A DNA stretch of 64,000 bases. It comes from Lutibacter sp. Lineage in GTDB: Bacteria; Bacteroidota; Bacteroidia; Flavobacteriales; Flavobacteriaceae. Below are positions 8,672 to 16,795 of this stretch, one piece after another (position 1 is the stretch's first letter; every line of letters begins with the position of its first letter). The position numbers and the translations under genes are program-made. The notes below the pieces were generated by a model. It was not told the DNA's origin and made no database searches. It saw only the letters and a program-made list of their open reading frames with translations. Where the stretch lies: the NCBI GenBank assembly GCA_018054895.1, contig JAGPIQ010000001.1, positions 1-64,000 on the forward strand, given 5' to 3'.

Positions 8672-10213
8672 TTAGTACCCAGGATTGTTAGGTGCTAAAT
8701 TTGGATTTCTTGTTAACTCTTCAGCAGGTAATGGTAATAAATAATCAGTATCCGTAAAACCAGCTTTAGCACCTTCTAAACCAGCAGCACTAAATACTTG
8801 TGGACCTAACTTTCTTCTCGCAATGTCATACCATCTGATACCTTCAAAAGCAAGCTCTAATCTACGTTCTTCTAATACTTGAGCAAGTGTTACTGTACCT
8901 GTGAGGTCTGCTGGCGCAGCATTAGCTGGTACCGTTAACTCAACACCCAATTTTTTTGATGCTCCACCTTTTCTTGCTCTTGCTCTTACCTCATTAATAT
9001 ACGTACGTGCTAATGCATTATTAGTTGTTAAAGAAGCTTCTGCTGCGATTAATAACACCTCAGCATAACGAATCATAGAATAATTATGACTTGTAGCTCT
9101 AGCATTTGCATTATCACAGTATCCAGGATAACGCGTGTATTTTGCAATATAAGGTTGGTTTTTAGCAAAAGCATGCCCACTTAATTTAAAATTAGTGTAA
9201 GGTACAATAGAACCTTTAATTTTTGCTCCATCATCTAAACTTACTGCTCTTCTATAATCATTCGCATCCCAAGTAGTATAGACTAGTAAAGAAGGAACAG
9301 CAACAGACCAACCTTCACCTTCAGGTTTTTGATCACCTCTAATACCTGTCATTGGTGCTAATTGGTCGTAACCATTATCAGCTCCTTTAAATCCAGTGTA
9401 GTCTAAAGCAAATATTGGTTCTTTAGATGCATCAATTTTATTTGCATTAAATAAATTTTGAAAGTCTGTATCTAAGTCTAAATTATATTTACCTTTATTA
9501 GTAATTACTTCATTAGCTTCATCAAATGCCTTTTTTAAAAGTACAGCATCATCTGTATTTCCAGCCATAGTTAAGTAAACCAATGCTAAATAGGAATGCG
9601 CTGCTGCTTTAGACGGTATTGCTCTTGAAGTAGTTGTATTAGGTAACCACTCAATAGCAAATTCTAAATCTGCAATAATTTTTTTATACACTTCCGCTGC
9701 TGGCGTTTTACTAATAGCGTTAGACTCAGGTGTTGCTCTAGTTTCCATATAAGGAATATCACCAAATTGTCTTACTAAATGGAAATACATAAATGCTCTT
9801 AGAAAATGAGCTTGAGCAGTTACAGGATTCTTAATTTCATCAGCTGCACTTACATTTTTAGCTCCTGCAATTGCATCATTACAAGCAGCAATAGCTTGAT
9901 AGCTTCTTGGCCAAAAGTTAGCAATCATCTTATTATCAGTCAAAACAGCAAGATTATTCATCTCCATTCTTTCCGTTTCTGTAGATGCAAGATCTACCAT
10001 ATCTGAACGTAACATTAATGAAATAGCTTGTTTTCTACCCCAAAATTGTTCTTGAATCATGTGTCCATACGTAGCATTTACTGCTGTTTGTATATCATTT
10101 GTCGAGGAGAAAAACCCTTCCGGAGACAACTGACTAACAGGATTTTCTTCTAAATCTGAACATCCTATTATTGATAATCCTATCAATAAGAATATATATT
10201 TAAATTTTTTCAT
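8672..10213 (-). CDS. SusD/RagB-family glycan-binding lipoprotein (pair 2)
   Basis: This 513-aa surface lipoprotein has its lipobox at SIIGC (Cys18). SusD motifs include RAFMYFHLVRQFGDIPYME in the TPR region, RRLELAFEGIRWYDIARR near the end, and a C-terminus ending in NNPGY. It is the partner of the SusC gene 23 bp upstream. It forms a two-gene operon with that SusC, ended by hairpins at 8593-8628 and 8483-8520. Its promoter shares the operator of the lyase genes, so alginate oligosaccharides are again the likely ligand. Confidence 0.93.
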   Translation of the reverse strand: MKKFKYIFLLIGLSIIGCSDLEENPVSQLSPEGFFSSTNDIQTAVNATYGHMIQEQFWGRKQAISLMLRSDMVDLASTETERMEMNNLAVLTDNKMIANFWPRSYQAIAACNDAIAGAKNVSAADEIKNPVTAQAHFLRAFMYFHLVRQFGDIPYMETRATPESNAISKTPAAEVYKKIIADLEFAIEWLPNTTTSRAIPSKAAAHSYLALVYLTMAGNTDDAVLLKKAFDEANEVITNKGKYNLDLDTDFQNLFNANKIDASKEPIFALDYTGFKGADNGYDQLAPMTGIRGDQKPEGEGWSVAVPSLLVYTTWDANDYRRAVSLDDGAKIKGSIVPYTNFKLSGHAFAKNQPYIAKYTRYPGYCDNANARATSHNYSMIRYAEVLLIAAEASLTTNNALARTYINEVRARARKGGASKKLGVELTVPANAAPADLTGTVTLAQVLEERRLELAFEGIRWYDIARRKLGPQVFSAAGLEGAKAGFTDTDYLLPLPAEELTRNPNLAPNNPGY

Positions 10214-10236
10214 TATATCTATGTTTTAATTTTTTA

Positions 10237-13200
10237 TTAAAATTTAACGTTAAGACTAACACTCACTGTTTTTACAGTTGGGTAGTTTCCAAAATCAAAC
10301 CCTTGAAGTGTATTTGCAGATCTACTATTATTACCATCTCTACCAAAGTAGCTTACTTCAGGATCTAAACCAGAGTAGTTTGTAAAAGTCAATAAGTTTT
10401 GTGCACTTACAGATAATCTTACATTACTCATACCATACTTTTCAATAACATCCGTTGGTAAGTTATACCCTAACGCTATGTTTTTTAATCTTAAATAGCT
10501 ACCATCTTCCACAAAACGTGAAGAGATTTCTCTATTACTGTTATTACCAACTCTTGGCAAATTAGAATCTGTATTTGTAGGTGTCCAAGCATTGTTAAAA
10601 TAATCTACAGTAGTGTTAGAATCACCATTCACTAACTGCACATTGGTCATATTAAAAATTTCTCCACCTTGAGAACCTTGAAAAAATATGTTTAAATCAA
10701 AGTTTTTGTACGTAAAGTTATTTGTTAAACCATACGTGAAATCTGCATTCGGATTACCAATTATTTGTTTATCTGCTGCCTCAATTTTAGTATTACCATC
10801 AACATCAGCAAATAATGGATCACCTGCTACACCGTTTGGTAAAGTAGCTGTTCCAGCTGGCAAATTAGTTCCATCATAAACACCTTTATAATCATATCCC
10901 CAAAAAAGACCAACTTCTTCACCTTCTCTTAAAATAGAAGTATTAGGTACACTACCAGACATATAACTTGGAGCTGCATTCCCTAACAAATCAATGCCTT
11001 TTACTAATTTTACCACTTTATTTTTATTGGCAGATAAATTAAAATCTGTTGTCCATCTAAAGTTTTCATTAGAGATATTTTTTGTGTTAATAGCAATTTC
11101 AAAACCTTTATTATTGATCTCTCCTAAATTTGCTAAAATTGCATCATTCAAGTACCCTAAATATTGTGGAATCCCTGTATTTTCTAAAATTAAGTCTTTC
11201 GTATCAATATTATAATAGTCTAATGAAACTGTTACTTTATTATTATACAATCCTAAATCAACACCAAAATTTGTTTGGTATGATGTTTCCCATTTCAAAT
11301 CTGGATTCGCTGGTTGGTTTGGAGTAACATTATTTACATTCACACCATTACTAGTAGCATAAATACTTGTATAACCAGCTAAAGATTCATAAGCACCAAT
11401 TGAAGGGTTACCAGTAAGACCGTAACTTGCTCTTAATTTTAAACTTGAAATTTTCTCGTTATCTTTTAAAAAGTCTTCATTTGACACTTTCCATCCAATA
11501 GCTCCAGAAGGAAAAACAGCATATTTATGGTTTTCAGCAAAGTTAGATGCACCATCACGTCTTACAGTAGCAGTTAATAAATATTTATCATCATAATCAT
11601 AGTTTGCTCTACCAAATTGCGATTGAATTTCTGTTTGAGAATAACTTGATGTAGGTTGTAAATACGTTGATCCATTCCCTAAATAATAGAAAGAGAAACT
11701 ATCTGAAAGAAATCCTTTAGCCCCAGCTGTAAATCTCTCTGTAGTGCTTTTTTGGTAAGAATACCCAGCCAATAAGGTTAAATCTCCTTTTCCAATTTCT
11801 TTTTTATACGTCAAGTAATTTTCACTTAATACTTTTGCATTGCGGTAATTTTCAATATTAGCAATTCCACCTCCAGTACCTGATTTAATCAAGACTGCTG
11901 GAAGGTAAATTCCATTAGTCCAATTTTCAGTACTTAAACCAAAAGTAGTTTTAAAAGCTAGATTTTCTAAAATATCGTAGTTCGCATAAAAATTTGTTCT
12001 AAATATATCTGCTTTCGTATTGTCAACTCTCTCACTTGCAACTCCATATGGGTTATCTACCTCATCTCCAATTAAGTTATTTGTAGAATAACTTCCATTT
12101 GCCTCTAATATTGGTTTATCTGGTGCCATTCTCATAGATAATGAAATTACATCATCTCCACCACCATTAACTGTTCCGTTTGATTGTGTAGCAACACCAT
12201 TTTTAATTCCTCTACTACCAAATAAATTTAATCCTAATTTTAATTTATCTGTTACTTGTGCATCAACGTTAGATAAGAATGTTGCTTTTTCATAATCAGA
12301 ATTTATAATAATCCCGTCTTGTTTAAAATAGTTACCAGAAGCATAAAAATTTATTTTATCTGTACCTCCTGAAAAAGAAACTTGATGATTCGCAGTACTA
12401 CCAGTTGTGTAAATTAAGTCTTGCCAATCTGTATCTGCAGGTCCTTGAACATAAGGAGTTGTATTTCCTTTATTAGTTCTTATTCTGTTTTGGTATATAG
12501 CGAACTCATCAGCATTTAATAAATCTAAGCTATTAGATGTATTTTGTACAGCATACGTAGAATTTAATTCAATAGATATTTTACCACTTTTACCTTTTTT
12601 AGTAGTAATCATAATAACTCCATTAGATCCTTGAGAACCATAGATAGCGGTTGCTGATGCATCTTTTAACACCTCCATAGATTCGATATCATTAGCTTGT
12701 GGCATGTTTGCACCCACAAATCCATCTACCACTACAAGCGGAGCACTACTTGCTCTAATAGACGTATTTCCTCTAATTTTTATACTGATAGGAGCGCCTG
12801 GCTCACCACCGTTGTTAGATTGTACAACTACACCCGCAGCACGACCTTGAAGTGCTTGAGTTGCCTCTGCTACTGGAAACGCGTTTAACTCTTCTGATTT
12901 AACTGAAGATACAGATCCTGTAATGTCACTCTTTTTTCTAGCACCATAACCAACAACAACAACTTCTTCTAAAGCGTTTGCTGCTTCTGTTAAAACAACT
13001 TTTAGTTGTTTTTGATTTGTAATTGCTACTGTTTTAGTTGCAAATCCCATAAAAGAAATTTCAAGAACATCCCCAGATTTAACATCTAAAGAAAATTTCC
13101 CATCAAAATCTGTTGAAGCTCCTTTTGTAGTTCCTTTAACTACAATACTTGCACCAGGAATTGGTGAGTTATCTGTCTGAGACAGAACAGTTCCAGTTGC

Positions 13201-13278
13201 TGTATAGCTACTCTGAGCCATAATAGTAATATTGAGCATCAATAAAACTAGAAGCGTAAGCTTGATTTTTAAATTCAT
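10237..13278 (-). CDS. SusC/RagA TonB-linked outer membrane transporter (pair 2)
   Basis: This 1013-aa importer has a signal peptide (1-22, MAQ), a carboxypeptidase-D-like domain (about 25-106), a TonB-box/plug start at LEEVVVVGYGARKKSD, a plug with GSQGSNG, and a barrel ending in LNVKF. It leads the second SusCD operon. The leader is unusually long, about 300 nt, between the -7 box at 13586-13593 and the start codon. The first 110 residues match SusC pair 1 almost residue for residue, whereas the plug and barrel are only distantly similar. This suggests duplication with the N-terminal domain kept uniform, perhaps to use the same TonB partner. Confidence 0.95.
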   Translation of the reverse strand: MNLKIKLTLLVLLMLNITIMAQSSYTATGTVLSQTDNSPIPGASIVVKGTTKGASTDFDGKFSLDVKSGDVLEISFMGFATKTVAITNQKQLKVVLTEAANALEEVVVVGYGARKKSDITGSVSSVKSEELNAFPVAEATQALQGRAAGVVVQSNNGGEPGAPISIKIRGNTSIRASSAPLVVVDGFVGANMPQANDIESMEVLKDASATAIYGSQGSNGVIMITTKKGKSGKISIELNSTYAVQNTSNSLDLLNADEFAIYQNRIRTNKGNTTPYVQGPADTDWQDLIYTTGSTANHQVSFSGGTDKINFYASGNYFKQDGIIINSDYEKATFLSNVDAQVTDKLKLGLNLFGSRGIKNGVATQSNGTVNGGGDDVISLSMRMAPDKPILEANGSYSTNNLIGDEVDNPYGVASERVDNTKADIFRTNFYANYDILENLAFKTTFGLSTENWTNGIYLPAVLIKSGTGGGIANIENYRNAKVLSENYLTYKKEIGKGDLTLLAGYSYQKSTTERFTAGAKGFLSDSFSFYYLGNGSTYLQPTSSYSQTEIQSQFGRANYDYDDKYLLTATVRRDGASNFAENHKYAVFPSGAIGWKVSNEDFLKDNEKISSLKLRASYGLTGNPSIGAYESLAGYTSIYATSNGVNVNNVTPNQPANPDLKWETSYQTNFGVDLGLYNNKVTVSLDYYNIDTKDLILENTGIPQYLGYLNDAILANLGEINNKGFEIAINTKNISNENFRWTTDFNLSANKNKVVKLVKGIDLLGNAAPSYMSGSVPNTSILREGEEVGLFWGYDYKGVYDGTNLPAGTATLPNGVAGDPLFADVDGNTKIEAADKQIIGNPNADFTYGLTNNFTYKNFDLNIFFQGSQGGEIFNMTNVQLVNGDSNTTVDYFNNAWTPTNTDSNLPRVGNNSNREISSRFVEDGSYLRLKNIALGYNLPTDVIEKYGMSNVRLSVSAQNLLTFTNYSGLDPEVSYFGRDGNNSRSANTLQGFDFGNYPTVKTVSVSLNVKF

Positions 13279-13551
13279 AATTAAAATTTTAAGTTTAGTT
13301 TTGATTAATACATTTTCGTATTAATCCTTTTAGAATAGATTTAAATTCTTAACATTATAAAAACATACATTTAAAAATTGTAACGTAATCTTGTAATTGC
13401 ATTTTTTTTATAAAGTATTTACATGTTTTAATTTTATTTTTCTTTTATAAAAAGTTTTTTTTTAGAAAGGTTAGGTTTGCACTTTTCCTTTTTTTTTACA
13501 AATAATTTACTTGCATTCTTATTTATTTCATTTAAATATTAATATTATTTT
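13279..13551 (-). other. Long A/T-rich leader of SusC pair 2
   Basis: This stretch between the operator and the SusC start holds no open reading frame. It is made of poly-T/poly-A tracts, for example around 13453-13462. I see no clear riboswitch or attenuator stem. It is most likely an untranslated leader. Confidence 0.4.
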
Positions 13552-13593
13552 TGGCTATCCAAAGTGGTTTACCAATTTGGATAACCAAATATA
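13552..13593 (-). promoter_or_regulatory. Promoter with three tandem operator decamers before SusC pair 2
   Basis: Three decamers start at 13552 (TGGCTATCCA), 13565 (TGGTTTACCA) and 13578 (TGGATAACCA), each exactly 13 bp from the next. The last overlaps a minus-strand TATATTTG -7 box at 13586-13593. The central decamer is a perfect palindrome of the TGGTwwACCA type. This is the most extended operator of the locus. Confidence 0.8.
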
Positions 13594-13684
13594 TATTAAA
13601 TAAATGTTAAATAAAAATAATAGAACCCTTTCTTTATTAATACTAACGAAAATGCACGAAACTTTTTAAAACACTGATAGTGTG

Positions 13685-13724
13685 ATTAAAAAAATCCTAA
13701 GAAAAAAAACATTCCTTAGGATTT
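13685..13724 (-). terminator. Rho-independent terminator of the PL17-kdgF operon
   Basis: A 10-bp stem (AAATCCTAAG at 13692-13701 with CTTAGGATTT at 13715-13724) has a 13-nt loop. On the minus strand it is followed by a T-run (plus-strand A-run at about 13688-13694). It lies about 80 bp after the kdgF stop. Confidence 0.8.
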
Positions 13725-13804
13725 AGATAATTCTAATAAAAGGAATCTTATTATTTTTGGTTCCATATAGCCCCTATTATTAGACTAGCATATTTTTATT
13801 TCTT

Positions 13805-14179
13805 TTATTTTTTATCTCCAAAATAAGATGGTCCAACACCACTTAAGAAATCTTCTCTTACAGGACTAAAAGTGTCAATTAATTGTCCTTCTTCTAAACA
13901 AACTGCACTATGCAATAAATTTGGTTCTATATACACCCCATCTCCTGCTTCTACAATTTGCTTTACTCCATCAATTTCAAATTCAAATTTACCAGAAACA
14001 CAATAAGTAGCTTGTGTGTGAAAATGTTGATGTGGTGCCCCTAATGCCCCTTTATCAAATTTTACACTTACCATCATGATTTGGTTATCATAACCTAAAA
14101 ATTTTCTTGATACTCCTCCACCAAGTACTTCCCATTCCATGTCTTTTGCAATGACGTATTTTTCACTAAATCGCTTCAT
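13805..14179 (-). CDS. kdgF: KdgF-type cupin, unsaturated uronate linearising enzyme
   Basis: This 124-aa single-cupin cytosolic protein has no signal peptide. KdgF enzymes convert the 4,5-unsaturated monouronate released by exo-lyases into its linear keto form (DEHU). The metal-site cluster is visible as His50, His52, His54 and Gln56 in PHQHFHTQ, with a later His90 in LLHS. A C-terminal DTFSPVR segment (Asp102, Phe104, Arg108) matches the conserved catalytic pocket of the family. It starts 12 bp downstream of the PL17 lyase, the enzyme that makes its substrate, and the pair ends at the terminator near 13700. Confidence 0.88.
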   Translation of the reverse strand: MKRFSEKYVIAKDMEWEVLGGGVSRKFLGYDNQIMMVSVKFDKGALGAPHQHFHTQATYCVSGKFEFEIDGVKQIVEAGDGVYIEPNLLHSAVCLEEGQLIDTFSPVREDFLSGVGPSYFGDKK

Positions 14180-14191
14180 AATTATTTGTTT

Positions 14192-16477
14192 TTATTTTAA
14201 ATTATTAAAATGATAAGCACCAGTCCATTCCACTGACTTACCTTCTAGTATTACATTATGTTTTTTATCTTTTGCAGCATCTTTTAAAGATACTACAATT
14301 AATTTCATTTTCCCATCAATTGTTTCAATAGAAACTGCAATATAATTTTCATTAGATAAAACAATAGCTATATTTTTTATACTACTAAAAGCATTTGTTG
14401 CAACTTCAGTCACTGGGCTATAATGACCATGAGATTCTATAACTGAAACAAACTGTGCATTTTTATTATTTTTCTTTCTTATAATAAAACCTGGATCATT
14501 TCGTAAATTAAAATCAGGATCATTTGCTCCTATTCTTGTAAATATTAAATCATCTTTTTCATTAACTACAGTTGTTAAGGTATAAAAACGTTCCTTATGA
14601 AACCAACTTAATTTTGCGTTATTATTTGTTGAATTTCCAACACCTTCATTCCATAAATGCTGATACCCATTATTTGTTCCTAAAGGCTTCAATTCTTTTG
14701 GGGTATTGTATTTAAAATTGGTTGACATAACTTGACCAAAATAATAAAAAGGCAAATCGTATTGATTTTCTTTCGATGAAGTAACGTTTACAATATCTAA
14801 CAGAATAGGGTTTTCAAAAGCATCGTCTTTTATTAAAAATTGAGTTCTCTGTAAATCAGTTCCTGGATACGCATTTGATTCTTTTGCACCTACAACTTGT
14901 ACGTCTGGATTGGAAACATCAAATAAATACTTATTAGAATGATGTAAACTTCCCACATCAAAATTTCCATCAAAATGTGAAGTTTCATTTTGAACTACTG
15001 TATTATGCGCAATAGTTTGCTTTGCCCAAGTAGTACTTTCTTTTAAATAATTTCCACCACCTTTTTGTTGAATATTTACATAACGTGCTAAACCATAGTC
15101 TTGTAACACTTCATTTCCACCTTCATAATATGAGAAAGACAATTTATCATAATGACCATGACTTAATCCTTGTGCAGAATATTTTGCTACTAAAGTTAAT
15201 TCTTCTTTTGAACCAGCTGCTCTTAAAATCCCGACACCTCCTTGTGTACCATCAGCTCCATCTCTATATTCTACCGATTTTTTTATAAAAGGTTTTGCCA
15301 ATCCATCACGAATTCCAATGGCCACAGCCAAACCTGTATCATCTAATAAAACTTCTCCTTGCTCTTTTGCAATTGATAACAACTCGGGTTGATTTCCTCC
15401 AAAATAATATCCAATATCTAATGAAGAAACTAACTCACGTGAGTAATAAGACATTCCCTTTTGTCCATCATTTAAAGGGAAAAATTCACCATCACCATCT
15501 GTTAAATTTAATAACGTTGTAACGGATTTTAATAAGACTCCATTTTTATACTCAAAAATTTTCATTTCTGGTTTTACGTTATGTAATGCTTCCGCAAAAA
15601 CTAAAAACGGATACATAGCGTAACGTTGGTAATAAGGACCTTCTGTATAATAACCATCAGGTGAAAAAGGCTCATCTATATTTGCTAAAAAACCAACTTT
15701 CTGACCCGCTTTTTTAATGAAACCTCCATCATTATCCTTTGCATTCGGATCTATATTATCAGTTTTCAACCCATTTAAGGCTCTATCTAACAATTTATCA
15801 TTATCCATTACTAAAGCAATCATTCCAACAGCAACATTCCCCCATGTACTGTGGTTGTGCACTCTGTTAAAAAACTGCGGATTTCCTTCTGAAATAAAAT
15901 TAGCAAAAGGTATAAATAAATTCTTCTCTAATTGTTTTCTTTCCTTTGGTGTTAAATAATTATACACACAATCATACGCCTGACTCACATATACCAACCA
16001 GTTAGAATCGTTTAGACATTGCCAAAAAAGTTTTCCTCGCGCATATGAACGAGTTTGTGGATGAACTGGTAATGTTGGATATATTTTTTCATAAGCAAAC
16101 AACATCTCTTTCACATAATTGGCATATTTATCATCATTTAAAATTTGATATAAAACACCCGCTTTTTGTGCAATTAAAAAGTTTTTTTTATGACGCTCAT
16201 GTGTATAACCTCCAGAAAAATCTTTTGGAATTGGAACTTCAATTCCATTTAAAATTTCAGCATCTACTTCAGCCTTTACTTTTGCCAACGAAGCATCAAA
16301 TAATGGAACTTTTCCGAGTTCTGCTCTAATTTTTTCAACTCCTTTTTGAGTTAAAATTAATTTTGGATGTTGTTGATTTTTCTCATTCTTAGAAGCGGAT
16401 TTGGTTTGTGCCTTACAGGCTGTAAAAACAAAAACTACTAAGATTAATGACACGAAAATATGTTTGCTGGATTTCAT
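14192..16477 (-). CDS. Oligoalginate lyase, PL17 family, lipoprotein
   Basis: This 761-aa exo-lyase degrades alginate oligomers to unsaturated monouronate. The signal ends in VFTAC (Cys21), so it is membrane-anchored, probably facing the periplasm. An N-terminal alpha/alpha-toroid (about 40-370) carries NHSTWGN (Asn208, His209) and YYTEGPYYQR (276-285), matching the catalytic Asn, His and Tyr of PL17. The C-terminal heparinase II/III-like beta domain (about 400-740) has SHGHYDKLS (439-447), matching the zinc-site region. The start codon lies only 12 bp from an operator decamer. It is the first gene of a two-gene operon with kdgF. Confidence 0.95.
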   Translation of the reverse strand: MKSSKHIFVSLILVVFVFTACKAQTKSASKNEKNQQHPKLILTQKGVEKIRAELGKVPLFDASLAKVKAEVDAEILNGIEVPIPKDFSGGYTHERHKKNFLIAQKAGVLYQILNDDKYANYVKEMLFAYEKIYPTLPVHPQTRSYARGKLFWQCLNDSNWLVYVSQAYDCVYNYLTPKERKQLEKNLFIPFANFISEGNPQFFNRVHNHSTWGNVAVGMIALVMDNDKLLDRALNGLKTDNIDPNAKDNDGGFIKKAGQKVGFLANIDEPFSPDGYYTEGPYYQRYAMYPFLVFAEALHNVKPEMKIFEYKNGVLLKSVTTLLNLTDGDGEFFPLNDGQKGMSYYSRELVSSLDIGYYFGGNQPELLSIAKEQGEVLLDDTGLAVAIGIRDGLAKPFIKKSVEYRDGADGTQGGVGILRAAGSKEELTLVAKYSAQGLSHGHYDKLSFSYYEGGNEVLQDYGLARYVNIQQKGGGNYLKESTTWAKQTIAHNTVVQNETSHFDGNFDVGSLHHSNKYLFDVSNPDVQVVGAKESNAYPGTDLQRTQFLIKDDAFENPILLDIVNVTSSKENQYDLPFYYFGQVMSTNFKYNTPKELKPLGTNNGYQHLWNEGVGNSTNNNAKLSWFHKERFYTLTTVVNEKDDLIFTRIGANDPDFNLRNDPGFIIRKKNNKNAQFVSVIESHGHYSPVTEVATNAFSSIKNIAIVLSNENYIAVSIETIDGKMKLIVVSLKDAAKDKKHNVILEGKSVEWTGAYHFNNLK

Positions 16478-16488
16478 AAAAATAGAAT

Positions 16489-16517
16489 TGGTTTACCAAT
16501 TTGGTTTACCAAATATA
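16489..16517 (-). promoter_or_regulatory. Promoter with two operator decamers before the PL17 lyase
   Basis: Two identical palindromic-type decamers TGGTTTACCA lie at 16489-16498 and 16502-16511, 13 bp apart. The second overlaps a minus-strand TATATTTG -7 box at 16510-16517. The expected transcript start is about 25 nt before the ATG, so the operator covers the start site. Confidence 0.8.
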
Positions 16518-16723
16518 ACGATAATTGTTTAGTCTGCAAAAATTTATATGGAATTTTAACACTTAACTATGCAAAATCAACAAAAATAATTCAATAAAAA
16601 TCACCATTATCTAAAATATTTAAAGAATATAAATTTTATATAAGTTTATCGTATTCAAAAAAAGTGATCCTTTAAAAAAAGCTATTTATCCTATGTTTTA
16701 GGATCTAAATTACTAACTATATT

Positions 16724-16769
16724 AATTATTAAATGCGTATAATTATACAACTATACGCATTTAATAATT
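16724..16769 (-). terminator. Hairpin after the PL6 lyase gene
   Basis: An 18-bp perfect stem (arms 16724-16741 and 16752-16769, core AAATGCGTATA) with a 10-nt loop lies 27 bp after the PL6 stop. No strong T-run follows on the minus strand, so it may protect the 3' end or terminate weakly. The rest of the 16478-16795 gap, apart from the PL17 promoter, is A/T-rich without genes. Confidence 0.55.
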
Positions 16770-16795
16770 TCAATAAATTGTTTCTAGAAACAATA

